A stretch of 48,843 bases of DNA from CAZCEC01 sp964497615 (GTDB lineage: Bacteria; Chloroflexota; Anaerolineae; Anaerolineales; UBA6663). Of the stretch, positions 32,404-41,117 are shown one piece after another. How positions within the stretch are numbered: position 1 is the stretch's first letter; every line of letters begins with the position of its first letter. The DNA is taken from assembly GCA_964497615.1 (NCBI GenBank), contig CAZCEC010000049.1, forward strand, positions 1 to 48,843. Reading direction: 5' to 3'. Both the position numbers and the translations under genes were made by a program. The notes below the pieces were generated by a model. The model saw only the letters and a program-made list of their open reading frames with translations, was not told the origin of the DNA and ran no database searches.

Positions 32404-34151
32404 CCTTGCTCCCATGCCAGCACCTGCCGCCGGAAACCCTCTCGCCACGCGGGCTCTGGCAGTTCGTCCGCGATTGTCGTCACCACCGCGCGCCCGGCTG
32501 CTTCAAGGGCCGCGGCCTCGGCTGCGTCGGCCGCCGTTGCCGCCAGGCCCAGCAGCACCCGCCACAGCGCGCGCCGCGCCCCCAGTTGCTCGCCCAGCAC
32601 CCGCGCCTCTTCCAGGCTGGCCCGCGCCGCCGCCGTTTGTCCGGCCTGCCTCTGCGCCCGCGCCATCGTCAGCAGCGCATCGGCGATGTAGGGCGGCAGT
32701 TCCTGCCGCCGCATTGGGGCCAGTCGTTCCTCCGCCAGCCGCAAGGCCTCGGGCGCCCGCCGCGCCAGCGCCACTTCGACCCGCGCCCTTCGGATCGGCT
32801 CGGCCGCCCACACCACCTCACCCATCAATCCCAGATTGGCCTCGTCCGCCAGGGCCGCCCCTTCGTCCAGCCGCCCATTGGCCGTCAACTGGATCGCCAG
32901 TGTGCCCTGTGCAATTCCCCGCATCGCCGATACGCGCTGCTCCGCGAACTTCATGGCTCTGCGCGCTTCCTCCAATGCCTCGGCTGGCCGCCCCAGGTCA
33001 GTCAGTATGTCGGCCAGCACCGTCCGGTTGACGATAGACGGCACGATGTAACCCGCCTCCTCTGCCAGCCGCAGGCACTCGTAGCTGGTCCGCAGCCCGT
33101 CTGCGTACTCAGCCCGAAACAGCATCAGATACGCAATGCCCGACAGGCTGTAGGCCTGGCCCCACAAATTCCCAATCGAGCGCGCGATGCCCATCGCCTC
33201 CTGCGAGGCTTGCCGCGCCACCGCCCCCTCTCCCCGAAAAGACGCATACAGCGCCGCCGTCGCCAGGCTGTCGGCCAGCATCGGCAGGTTGCCCAGCGTC
33301 CGCCAGCGTTCGGCTGCCTCGTCGGAGGCGGCCCGGTGCTCTGGCCAGACGCCGATCATCCCATACACATGAGCCAGGTCGTTTAGTGTCAGGGCCAATT
33401 GCTCCGACTCCCCTGCCTCCCGGGCCAGCCGCAGCGAGGCTTCGCCGCTGCTCCGCGCCTCGGAAAACCGGCCGCTAAACCGGAGCATGTTCAACTTGTT
33501 CCAATAGATGCGCGCTTCCGCCGCTCGGTCGCCCACTTCCTGCGCCAGGGCCAGCCCCTCTGCCACTAGCCGTTCCGCCTCCGGAATACTGAACAGCGGG
33601 TTGACGGTCGCCCGCAGCGTCCCCTCCAGCACCAGCGCCCTCAACCTTAGCGCGTCGTCGCTGCGCTCGGTCCCCAATTGCCGCAGTGCGTGGTATGTTT
33701 CCAGTGCCGCCTCGTATTGCCCGCTTAACTCCAGCGCCCGGCCCCGCGCCGCGTGCCACGCCGCCAGTTGCGCCCCGGTGACCTCCGTCTCCCGCCGGGC
33801 CCATTGCAGCACCATGTCATAGTGCGCCACGGCCTCGGTATTGGCATAGCGCCCCGCCGCCGCCTCGGCCGCCGCCAATGCATACCTCAGCGTGCGCTTG
33901 TCGCCCGCTTGGTCAAAGTGCCGCGCCAACGCTGCCGCTGCCTCCGGTGTCGCCTCTGCCCCGCCTGCCATTCGCTCCAGGCACTCGCCCACCATCGCAT
34001 GCAGCCGCTGCCGGTCGGCCCGCACCAGCGACGAGTACGTCGCATCGTGCACCAGGGCATGCCGGAACAAATAGGCCAGGTCCGGCTGCGTTATCGCCAG
34101 CCGGATCAGGTCGGCATTCTCCAATGTCAGCAGGTGGTCGCTTAGGGTCAT
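32394..34151 (-). CDS. TPR-repeat protein resembling the C-terminal half of a cyclase/ATPase regulator
   Basis: A 585-residue helical protein with many tetratricopeptide repeats across about residues 80-520 (for example ALELSGQYEAALETYHAL, LADILTDLGRPAEALEEAR). The N-terminus, LAYLFRHALVHDATYSSLVRADRQRLH, closely resembles the segment that in adenylate cyclase-AAA ATPase-TPR fusion regulators follows the ATPase domain. Here the cyclase and ATPase parts are absent. It is either a genuinely stand-alone TPR protein or a truncated relic. ATG 34151 is chosen over the longer frame (34229), which would run across the palindrome and promoter. It is divergent from the MalT-like gene. Confidence 0.82.
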   Translation of the reverse strand: MTLSDHLLTLENADLIRLAITQPDLAYLFRHALVHDATYSSLVRADRQRLHAMVGECLERMAGGAEATPEAAAALARHFDQAGDKRTLRYALAAAEAAAGRYANTEAVAHYDMVLQWARRETEVTGAQLAAWHAARGRALELSGQYEAALETYHALRQLGTERSDDALRLRALVLEGTLRATVNPLFSIPEAERLVAEGLALAQEVGDRAAEARIYWNKLNMLRFSGRFSEARSSGEASLRLAREAGESEQLALTLNDLAHVYGMIGVWPEHRAASDEAAERWRTLGNLPMLADSLATAALYASFRGEGAVARQASQEAMGIARSIGNLWGQAYSLSGIAYLMLFRAEYADGLRTSYECLRLAEEAGYIVPSIVNRTVLADILTDLGRPAEALEEARRAMKFAEQRVSAMRGIAQGTLAIQLTANGRLDEGAALADEANLGLMGEVVWAAEPIRRARVEVALARRAPEALRLAEERLAPMRRQELPPYIADALLTMARAQRQAGQTAAARASLEEARVLGEQLGARRALWRVLLGLAATAADAAEAAALEAAGRAVVTTIADELPEPAWREGFRRQVLAWEQGWA

Positions 34152-34170
34152 GGATTGTACGGTCTGGTCT

Positions 34171-34176
34171 ATTATA
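34171..34176 (-). promoter_or_regulatory. -10 box of the TPR gene
   Basis: On the minus strand TATAAT occupies 34176-34171, about 20 bases before ATG 34151, implying a short leader. No good -35 is seen. Confidence 0.4.
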
Positions 34177-34202
34177 GTGCGCCTGAACCGCGCGCACTTT
34201 CG

Positions 34203-34217
34203 CCGAGTATCACTCGG
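34203..34217. promoter_or_regulatory. Operator-like palindrome between divergent regulators
   Basis: CCGAGT-ATC-ACTCGG is a perfect 6+6 palindrome located 17 bases before the MalT-like ATG and next to the putative promoter of the divergent TPR gene. It is in the right place for autoregulation, but the binding protein is unknown. Confidence 0.4.
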
Positions 34218-34234
34218 AAGCGTGCCCAACCCCT

Positions 34235-36892
34235 ATGCTCAGCCTGCTCACGGCCAAGTTCGTCCCGCCGCCTGCCCAGTCCAGCGCTGGCCTCGTCGCC
34301 CGCCCGCGCCTTCTCGCGCGCCTGGACGGGCCGCGCCCCGTGACCCTCCTGGCCGCCCCGGCCGGCTTCGGCAAGACCACCCTCGCCGCCGAATGGCTCC
34401 ATCAGCAGCCTGCGCCCGCCGCCTGGCTCACCCTCGACCCCGCCGATAATGACCCGGCCCGCTTCCTGGCCTACCTCGTGGCCGCCCTGGATCGCGCCCG
34501 GCCCGGCGTGGGCGCTTCGGCCCTAACCCTTCTCCAGTCGCCCCAGCCGGCGCCCGTGCCTGCCATCCTCACCGCCCTCGCGAACGACCTCGCCGCGCTG
34601 CCCGCGTCTGCCGCCCCGCTGCCGCTCGTCCTCGACGACTATCACCACCTCGAGACCGAAGGCATTCATGCCGCCGTCGAGTTCCTGGCCGAGCGCGCCG
34701 CGCCTCCACTGCGCCTCATCCTCACCAGCCGCGCCGAGCCTGACGGCTTGCCCCTCGCGCGCTGGCGCGCCCGCGGTCGCCTCACCAGCCTTGGTCCTGC
34801 CGATCTGCGCTTCACCTCCGAAGAGGCTCAGCACTTTCTCACACAAGTCATGGGCCTCGCCCTCGCGGATGATGATATTGCACATCTGGCCGAGCGCACC
34901 GAAGGCTGGGCCGCCGGCCTCCAGCTTGCCGCGCTCGCCCTCCAGTCGCACGCCCCATCCGATCCAGCCCTGCTGGCCGCCGGCCAGCGCTATCTCTCCG
35001 ACTACCTCCTCCACGAAGTCTTTGGCCGCCAGCCGCCCGATGTGCAGGTCTTCCTGCGCCAGGTCTCCATCCTCGAGCGTCTCACCGGCTCCCTGTGCGC
35101 AACTCTCACCGGCCGCGCCCTCAGCGACGCCTTGCTTGATCGTCTCGCTCGCGCCAATCTCTTCCTCACCCGCCTGGACGCGGATACTCATGGCGAGTGG
35201 TATCGCCTGCATCCCCTCTTCCGCGAATTCCTCCTCGCCCAGTTGGCCCAGTCCGAACCCTTGGCTCTGCCCGGCCTCCACCAGCGCGCCGCCGTCTGGT
35301 TCGAGCAGCACGGCCTCACCGCTGAGGCCGTGGACCACGCCCTCGCCGCCGGTGACGCCGCCGCCGCATCCCGCCTCGTCGCCGCCGCCGCGCCCGCCCT
35401 CCAGCAGCGCGGCGAGTTCGCCACCCTCCGGCACTGGCTCGACCGCCTCCCCGAAGAAGCCGTGTGGGCCAACCCGCGCCTGTGCATCGCCCGCGCCTGG
35501 CTCCTGCTGGATGCGGCCCAATCTCAGCAAGCCGCCGCCTACCTGGAACGTTTCGACGCATTCCTGGCCGCCGCGCCTGCCGCCGCGGATTGGGCGCTGC
35601 CCTCCGCCTCCCTGCGCGGCGAGTTCGCCGCCCTGCGCGCCGTCTTCGCCGCGATGCGCCTGGACTCGGAGCAGGCCCTGGCCTTCGCCCGCCTCGCCGA
35701 ACAGCAGGCCCCCGCCGATGACGCCTTCGTCCAGCCCTATGTCGCCTTCAGCCTGGGCGCGGCCTACAAGATGTCCTTCGACTCCATGCGCGCCGAGCAA
35801 AGCCTGCGTCACGCCGGCGCCCTCGCCGATGCCGCCGGCCACACCTACCTCGCCTACACCGCCTTCGGCAACCTCGCCGATGTGCAGTTCAACACCGGCC
35901 GCCTCGCCGACGCCCTCCAGTCCAACCGCCGCGCCCTCGCCTACGTCGAGCAGGCCGGCGTCGTGCCCCCATGGGCCGGCTGGATCTATTGGGCCATGTC
36001 CCGCGTCCACTACGAGCTCAACGACCTTCCCGCCGCCCAATCCGCCGCCGAGCGCGCCGTGGACCTGTGCGCCCAGTGGGGCAACACCGCCATGGGCGCC
36101 CGCGCCCAGCAGGTGCGCGTCCAGTTGGCCCTGGCCCGCCGCCGCTTCGACGACGCCCGCGCTGCCCTCGACGATGCCGACCACCTCGCCCGCCAGTCCG
36201 CCCAGCCGCGCCTCATCGCCGCTGTCACTCGCCTGCGCCTCCTCCTGGCCCTCGCCCTGCGCGATCTCGACCAGGCCCGCCAATGGGCCGCCGCCTTGCC
36301 GCCCTTGGACAGCGACCGTTTCCCCTACTTCCACTTCATCATCCTCGCCCGCCTTGAACTTGCCGCCGGCCAGCCCGCCCGCGCCATCGATCACCTTGCG
36401 TCCGCCTGGCGCGCCCTCGAACCCACCGACCTGGTTACCGTGCGCCTCCAGGTGCTCGTCCTCGAAGCCGTCGCCCGCCGCGCCCGCGGCCAGTCACAGC
36501 AGGCTCAGGCCGTCCTCGAGCGCGCCCTCGCCCTGGCCCAGCCTGGCGGGTTCGTCCGCACCTTTGTGGACGAGGGCGCCCCCGTCCAGGAGTTGCTTCG
36601 CCGCTCCGCGTCGGCCGGCGCTGCCTCGCGCGGCCCCCTCGCCGAATACGCCCAGGAACTTTTGGCCGCCTTCGCCGCCCCGGCCACCTCTGCGCCTGCC
36701 ATCCGTCTCACCCCCCGCGAGCGCCAGATACTCCGCCTTCTCGCCCTCGGCCTCTCCAACCGCGCTATGGCCGCCCAGCTTGTGGTTACCCCCGCCACTC
36801 TCAAGCGCCACCTCAGCAACCTCTACCTCAAGCTCGACGCCCACTCCCGCACCCAGGCCCTCGCCCGCGCCGCCGCCCTCGGCCTCCTCTAG
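34235..36892 (+). CDS. MalT/LuxR-family ATP-dependent transcriptional activator
   Basis: An 885-residue STAND-type regulator. The N-terminal NTPase has Walker A LLAAPAGFGKTTLAAEWL (residues 39-56) and a Walker B-like LPLVLDDYHHLE, with a winged-helix-type segment about residues 250-340. A long helical TPR-like sensor follows (residues about 360-790). A C-terminal LuxR-type helix-turn-helix reads LTPRERQILRLLALGLSNRAMAAQLVVTPATLKRHLSNLYLKL. Such proteins oligomerise on ATP and inducer binding to activate promoters. No target operon is evident next to it. The MFS gene downstream is separated by a 300-base pyrimidine tract. Confidence 0.95.
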   Translation: MLSLLTAKFVPPPAQSSAGLVARPRLLARLDGPRPVTLLAAPAGFGKTTLAAEWLHQQPAPAAWLTLDPADNDPARFLAYLVAALDRARPGVGASALTLLQSPQPAPVPAILTALANDLAALPASAAPLPLVLDDYHHLETEGIHAAVEFLAERAAPPLRLILTSRAEPDGLPLARWRARGRLTSLGPADLRFTSEEAQHFLTQVMGLALADDDIAHLAERTEGWAAGLQLAALALQSHAPSDPALLAAGQRYLSDYLLHEVFGRQPPDVQVFLRQVSILERLTGSLCATLTGRALSDALLDRLARANLFLTRLDADTHGEWYRLHPLFREFLLAQLAQSEPLALPGLHQRAAVWFEQHGLTAEAVDHALAAGDAAAASRLVAAAAPALQQRGEFATLRHWLDRLPEEAVWANPRLCIARAWLLLDAAQSQQAAAYLERFDAFLAAAPAAADWALPSASLRGEFAALRAVFAAMRLDSEQALAFARLAEQQAPADDAFVQPYVAFSLGAAYKMSFDSMRAEQSLRHAGALADAAGHTYLAYTAFGNLADVQFNTGRLADALQSNRRALAYVEQAGVVPPWAGWIYWAMSRVHYELNDLPAAQSAAERAVDLCAQWGNTAMGARAQQVRVQLALARRRFDDARAALDDADHLARQSAQPRLIAAVTRLRLLLALALRDLDQARQWAAALPPLDSDRFPYFHFIILARLELAAGQPARAIDHLASAWRALEPTDLVTVRLQVLVLEAVARRARGQSQQAQAVLERALALAQPGGFVRTFVDEGAPVQELLRRSASAGAASRGPLAEYAQELLAAFAAPATSAPAIRLTPRERQILRLLALGLSNRAMAAQLVVTPATLKRHLSNLYLKLDAHSRTQALARAAALGLL

Positions 36893-37196
36893 CCCCCGCC
36901 TCCCTCGCCCCTCATTCCCCTTGTGCCCCTCACACCCTTCCCTTTAGTCCCCCCCCCCCCCCCCCTCCCCCCCCCCCCTTCCCCCTTGTGCCCCTCATAC
37001 CCTTCGCTTGAGTCCCCTCCCTCCACCGCTTCCCTCGCCCCTTATTCCCCTTATGCCCGTTATACCCTTCCCCCGATTCCCCTCCATCCCCTGAGTCCCC
37101 ACGCCCTATTCCCCCTATTCCCTTGCCCTTCTACACCCCCCATCTACACCCTCCAGCCTATTCCCAATCCGCCAAAATCCCCGCATACTCAGCCTC
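36893..37196 (+). repeat. Degenerate polypyrimidine tandem repeat
   Basis: Three diverged units share a core ATTCCCCTTRTGCCC then CTCAYACCCTTC (cores near 36914, 36980 and 37044), each followed by an AGTCCCC or GATTCCCC word. The tract includes 17 C (36949-36965), T, then 12 C (36967-36978). The complementary strand is G-rich enough for G-quadruplexes. No coding potential. The MFS gene must be expressed from within or through this tract, but no promoter is recognisable. Confidence 0.75.
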
Positions 37197-38462
37197 GTGG
37201 AAGCCGCCCTCGCCGCCCCCGCCCCAGACCTCTCGCGCTGGAAGCCGCGCTTCTTCACCCTCTGGACCGGCCAGGCCTTCTCCCTCTTCGGCAGCCAACT
37301 CGTCCAATTCGCCCTCATCTGGTACCTCACCGAGCGCACCAACTCTGGCGCCGTCCTCGCCGGTGCCTCGCTCGCCGGCCTCCTGCCCCAGGTACTCCTC
37401 TCCCCCCTCATCGGCACCCTGGTGGACCGCTGGAACCGCCGCCGCATCCTCCTCGCCGCCGACGCTTCCGTCGCCCTTGCCACGCTCCTCCTGGCCGCCC
37501 TGTTCGCTTTCGGACAGGTGGAGGTCTGGCACATCTACCTCCTGCTCTTTGTCCGCGCCGTCGGCGGCGGCTTTCACCAGTCCGCCATGGGCGCCTCCAT
37601 CGTCCTACTCGTCCCGCGCGATCACCTCTCGCGCATCCAGGGCCTCAATGGCGCTTTGCGCGGCGGCATGGACATCGTCGCCGCCCCGCTCGGCGCGCTC
37701 CTCCTCGCCGTCCTGCCCATGCAGGGTGTGCTCGCTATCGATGTCCTCACCGCCCTGCTGGCCATCCTCCCGCTCTTGTTCATCCTCGTCCCCCAGCCCC
37801 CCGCCGCCGATGGCGCGCCCAAGCGCTCCGTCCGGCAGGACTTCGCCGCCGGCCTCCGCTATGTCCTCGGCTGGCCCGGCCTCCTGCTCGTTCTCGCGAT
37901 GGTGTTGGTCATCAACTTCCTGCTCATCCCCACCTTCTCGGTCCTGCCCCTGCTCGTCACGCGCCAGTTTGGGGGTGGGGCGCTCCAGCTTGGCTGGCTC
38001 AATGCCGCCTTCGGCGGCGGCACCATCACGGGTGGCCTGGTGCTGGGCGCCTGGGGCGGCTTCAAGCGCCGCGTCGTCACAGCCCTGTTAGGGCTTGTTG
38101 GCCTGGGCGTTGGCATCCTCGTCGCCGGCCTTGCGCCCGCCTCCGCCTACTGGCTGGCCGTCGCCGCCCTCTTCGTCGCTGGTTTCATGTCCCCCATCGT
38201 CAACGGCTCCTTTGGCGCCACCCTCCAGGCCACCATCGCCCCCGACATGCAGGGCCGCGTCTTCGCCCTCATCCTCAGCGCCGCCACCGCCCTCGGCCCC
38301 CTTGGCCTCCTCCTCGCCGGTCCCCTCGCCGACCTCGTCGGCGTTCAGCCCTGGTTCTGGGTCGGCGGCAGCGTCTGCGCCCTCATGGGCCTCGTCGGTT
38401 TCGTCCTGCCGCCCGTCTATCATTTCGAGAGCCGCCTTGCCACCCTTGATGCTTACCCGTAG
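37197..38462 (+). CDS. MFS transporter (MFS_3/macrolide-efflux-like)
   Basis: A 421-residue permease with about twelve helices in two halves. It opens FTLWTGQAFSLFGSQLVQFALIWYL, characteristic of the EntS/MefA-like branch, with DRWNRRRILLAAD as the cytoplasmic loop 2-3 motif. Likely a proton-driven exporter of a drug or siderophore-like molecule; the substrate cannot be named. Translation starts at GTG 37197. The stop codon TAG lies inside a REP-like element, so the repeat supplies the stop. Confidence 0.9.
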   Translation: MEAALAAPAPDLSRWKPRFFTLWTGQAFSLFGSQLVQFALIWYLTERTNSGAVLAGASLAGLLPQVLLSPLIGTLVDRWNRRRILLAADASVALATLLLAALFAFGQVEVWHIYLLLFVRAVGGGFHQSAMGASIVLLVPRDHLSRIQGLNGALRGGMDIVAAPLGALLLAVLPMQGVLAIDVLTALLAILPLLFILVPQPPAADGAPKRSVRQDFAAGLRYVLGWPGLLLVLAMVLVINFLLIPTFSVLPLLVTRQFGGGALQLGWLNAAFGGGTITGGLVLGAWGGFKRRVVTALLGLVGLGVGILVAGLAPASAYWLAVAALFVAGFMSPIVNGSFGATLQATIAPDMQGRVFALILSAATALGPLGLLLAGPLADLVGVQPWFWVGGSVCALMGLVGFVLPPVYHFESRLATLDAYP

Positions 38463-38508
38463 CCCGCGCAGGCGGGCTTTGTGCCCTTGTTGCCGCGGTT
38501 TCAACCGC
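38460..38508 (+). repeat. REP-like double hairpin downstream of the MFS gene
   Basis: Hairpin one is AGCCCGC/GCGGGCT (38461-38467, 38472-38478). Hairpin two is GCGGTT/AACCGC (38495-38500, 38503-38508). The TAG of the MFS gene is its first three bases. It is related to the repeat at 28348-28432. Confidence 0.7.
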
Positions 38509-38537
38509 CGCGCATGATCCTAAGAAGGAGTCCTCCC

Positions 38538-40265
38538 ATGCTCAACACCCTCCCCGCCCGTGCCCTCGATGTTCTCGATTGGACCTGGCCCGACATCGAG
38601 CCGTTCTACGCCGAGTTGAAATCCCGCCCCGTGGATACCGCCAGCGTCGACGCCTGGCTCCGCGACTGGTCGCGCCTCGGCGAGCTGGTCAGCGAAGTGG
38701 GCAGCCGCCTGCACGTCTTGTACGACCTCAACAACACTGACCCCGACGCCGAGCGCCGCTACTTCTCCTTCCTGGAGAACGTTGCGCCTCCGGCCCAGGC
38801 CGCTGAGAATGAACTGAACAAAAAACTCCTCGCCACCGGCCTGGAGCCGGATGGCATGGCCATCCCCCTCCGCAACATCCGCGCCGAGGTCGCCCTCTTC
38901 CGCGAGGCCAACCTCCCCCTCTTCACCGAAGACCGCAAAACCAGCGCCAAGTACGACAAGATCGTCGGCGCTCAAACCATCCAGTGGGACGGCGACGAAC
39001 GCCCCATCCCGCAGATGCGCACTGTCTTCGAGGGCACCGACCGTGCCCGCCGTGAGCGCGCCTGGTGGCTCGTCCGTGAGCGCCAGCTCGCCGACCGTGA
39101 CGCCATCAACGCCGTCTGGCGTGAACTGCTCCCCATCCGCCGCCAGATCGCCCAGAACGCCGGCTGCGACAATTACCGCGACTACCTCTGGCGCGCCTAT
39201 CAGCGTTTCGACTACACCCCCGATGACTGCGCAACCTTCCGCGACGCCATCGAGGCCGTCGTCGTCCCCGCCGCCACCCGCGTCTATGAGCATCACCGCC
39301 GCCGCCTCGGCCTGGACACCCTCCGCCCGTGGGACCTCACCAACGGCGAATGGACCCGCCCCTCGCCCGCGCCCGGTCTCACCCCCCTCCACCCGTACGA
39401 CGGCGGCGACGAACTGGCCGCCCGCAGCGCCGCCATCCTCCACCGCGTGGACCCCGCCCTCGGCGCGCACTTCGACACCATGCGCCGCGAGTCCCTGCTC
39501 GATCTCGACAACCGGAAGGGCAAATCTCCCGGCGGCTACTGCGCCTACTTCGCCGCCGCCCGCCGCCCCTTCATCTTCATGAACGCCGTTGGCACCCACT
39601 CCGACGTGCAGGTCATGCTTCACGAGGCTGGCCACGCCGTCCACGCCTTTGAAGGCAGCGCCCTGCCGCTCTACCATCAACTCAACACGCCCATGGAGTT
39701 CAACGAGGTCGCCTCCATGGGCATGGAGTTGCTTGCCGCGCCCTACCTCTCAGTCGAAAATGGCGGCTTCTACTCCCCTGCCGACGCCGCCCGCGCCCGC
39801 ACCGAGCACCTGGAAGACCTGCTCATGTTCTGGCCCTACATGGCTGTCGTGGATGGCTTCCAGCACTGGGTCTACACCCACCTGGACGAAGCCGCCGACA
39901 CCGATGCTTGCGATGCGCAGTGGCGCAATCTCTGGCGCCGCTACCTGCCCGCCGTGGACTGGTCCGGCCTCGAAGCCGAGCTTGTCACCGGCTGGCATCG
40001 TAAACTCCATATCTTCCAGGTGCCGCTCTACTACGTCGAATATGGCCTCGCCCAGGCCGGTGCGGTCCAGGTCTGGCGCAACGCGCTCCGCGATCAAGCC
40101 GCCGCCGTCGCCGACTACCGCCGCGCCCTCGCCCTCGGCGGTACCGCCACCCTCCCCCAGCTCTACGAGACTGCCGGCGTCCGCTTCGCCTTCGACCCCG
40201 AAACCCTCGGCGAGCTGGTCGCCCTCATCGAGCGCACCCTAGCCGAGTTGGACCCGGCCTCCTAA
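38538..40265 (+). CDS. M3-family oligoendopeptidase (PepF-like)
   Basis: A 575-residue cytoplasmic zinc metallopeptidase. HEAGH at residues 362-366 gives two zinc ligands and the catalytic glutamate, and Glu390 in FNEVASMGMELL supplies the third. Other M3 features are KGKSPGGYCAYF, RPFIFMNAVGTHSDVQVMLHEAGHA and the C-terminal helices ending YETAGVRFAFDPETLGEL. The enzyme trims short peptides. ATG 38538 has AAGGAG 7 bases upstream (38525-38530), and the longer frame to 38481 is in the repeat. It appears to be monocistronic. Confidence 0.95.
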   Translation: MLNTLPARALDVLDWTWPDIEPFYAELKSRPVDTASVDAWLRDWSRLGELVSEVGSRLHVLYDLNNTDPDAERRYFSFLENVAPPAQAAENELNKKLLATGLEPDGMAIPLRNIRAEVALFREANLPLFTEDRKTSAKYDKIVGAQTIQWDGDERPIPQMRTVFEGTDRARRERAWWLVRERQLADRDAINAVWRELLPIRRQIAQNAGCDNYRDYLWRAYQRFDYTPDDCATFRDAIEAVVVPAATRVYEHHRRRLGLDTLRPWDLTNGEWTRPSPAPGLTPLHPYDGGDELAARSAAILHRVDPALGAHFDTMRRESLLDLDNRKGKSPGGYCAYFAAARRPFIFMNAVGTHSDVQVMLHEAGHAVHAFEGSALPLYHQLNTPMEFNEVASMGMELLAAPYLSVENGGFYSPADAARARTEHLEDLLMFWPYMAVVDGFQHWVYTHLDEAADTDACDAQWRNLWRRYLPAVDWSGLEAELVTGWHRKLHIFQVPLYYVEYGLAQAGAVQVWRNALRDQAAAVADYRRALALGGTATLPQLYETAGVRFAFDPETLGELVALIERTLAELDPAS

Positions 40266-40287
40266 CAGCCTGACAGGACCCAGCCCC

Positions 40288-40350
40288 ATGACCACCAGCC
40301 CGCCCCCTCGCCGCCCAGCCACCCTCCTGCGCCGCCTCCTCTGGCACTAA
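40288..40350 (+). CDS. Possible 20-residue basic peptide
   Basis: A short frame MTTSPPPRRPATLLRRLLWH ends at TAA 40348, 14 bases before a strong hairpin. An AGGAC word lies 8-12 bases upstream of the ATG. It is Pro/Arg-rich and could be a leader or small peptide, but length and composition do not distinguish it from chance in this C-rich DNA. Confidence 0.2.
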   Translation: MTTSPPPRRPATLLRRLLWH

Positions 40351-40363
40351 CCCGCCAAATAGG

Positions 40364-40399
40364 ACGGGCCGGCATGACATCCTCGTCATGTCGGCCCGT
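40364..40399. terminator. Long hairpin after pepF
   Basis: Arms 40364-40378 (ACGGGCCGGCATGAC) and 40385-40399 pair over 15 bp with one G-T wobble and a 6-base loop. Followed by TCACTT, so it is a weak or factor-assisted terminator. The rest of the 338-base gap to the ankyrin gene (40266-40603) holds a second palindrome, GCGCGT-TGC-ACGCGC (40439-40453), and C-rich sequence. Confidence 0.6.
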
Positions 40400-40603
40400 T
40401 CACTTAGCCCGCCACTCGCAGCCAGCATATGTGTAGGAGCGCGTTGCACGCGCGATCCGCCACCGCGAGCGCCTCGTCAGCCGTGCGTCCCCCTCATCCC
40501 CTCCCCAAAGTCCAGTTGCCCCTGCCCCTCCCATCCATTACACTCCGGGTCACGCCCACCCGCCCCACTGTACTCAGCGGCCCATCCACCTCAGGAGGCC
40601 CCC

Positions 40604-41002
40604 ATGCCCGACCGTCCACCCGCCCTCTCCGCCGACAAAGTCCAAACCTTTGTCAGCGTCGCCCACTCCGACCTCGCCGCCGTCCGAGCCCTCCTCGCCG
40701 AAATGCCCGCCCTCGTCAATGCCGTCTGGGACTGGGGCGGCGGCGACTTTGAATCAGCCCTCGGTGCCGCCGCCCACATGGGCCGCCGCGACATCGCCGA
40801 ACACCTCCTGGCCCACGGCGCCCGCTTCGACCTCTACGCCGCCGCCATGCTCGGCCACCTCGACGTCGTCAAAGCCATCCTCGCCGCCGACCCCAGCGCC
40901 CGCCGCGTCCCCGGCGCGCATGGCATCCCGCTCCTCGTCCACGCCCAGCAGGGCGGGGCGCTTGCCCAGCCCGTCGTCGACTACCTCCAATCCCTTAGCT
41001 GA
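40604..41002 (+). CDS. Small ankyrin-repeat protein
   Basis: A 132-residue protein with about three ankyrin units (HSDLAAVRALLAEMPALVNA, ESALGAAAHMGRRDIAEHLLAHGARFD, YAAAMLGHLDVVKAILAADPSARR). It has no signal peptide or other domain, so a protein-protein interaction role is likely. AGGAGG at 40593-40598 is a near-perfect ribosome-binding site 5 bases before the ATG. The longer upstream frame is non-coding. Confidence 0.85.
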   Translation: MPDRPPALSADKVQTFVSVAHSDLAAVRALLAEMPALVNAVWDWGGGDFESALGAAAHMGRRDIAEHLLAHGARFDLYAAAMLGHLDVVKAILAADPSARRVPGAHGIPLLVHAQQGGALAQPVVDYLQSLS

Positions 41003-41117
41003 CAACCACACTCACTGACCAAACCCTCCGGACTGACCCTGATCCCGATCCCTGTCCCGCACCAGCTGGGCGTTCGCCCGCCCTCCCCGCCCTCGGGCAT
41101 CCCTTCCCTGTCAGCGC

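Noticed and set aside
34523..36394. A 623-residue minus-strand open frame
   Set aside because: It lies opposite the MalT-like regulator and has no recognisable motif.
36923..38449. A 508-residue + strand frame starting in the C-rich tract
   Set aside because: Proline/arginine-rich translation of pyrimidine repeats and of the out-of-frame MFS gene; the MFS frame has helices and motifs.
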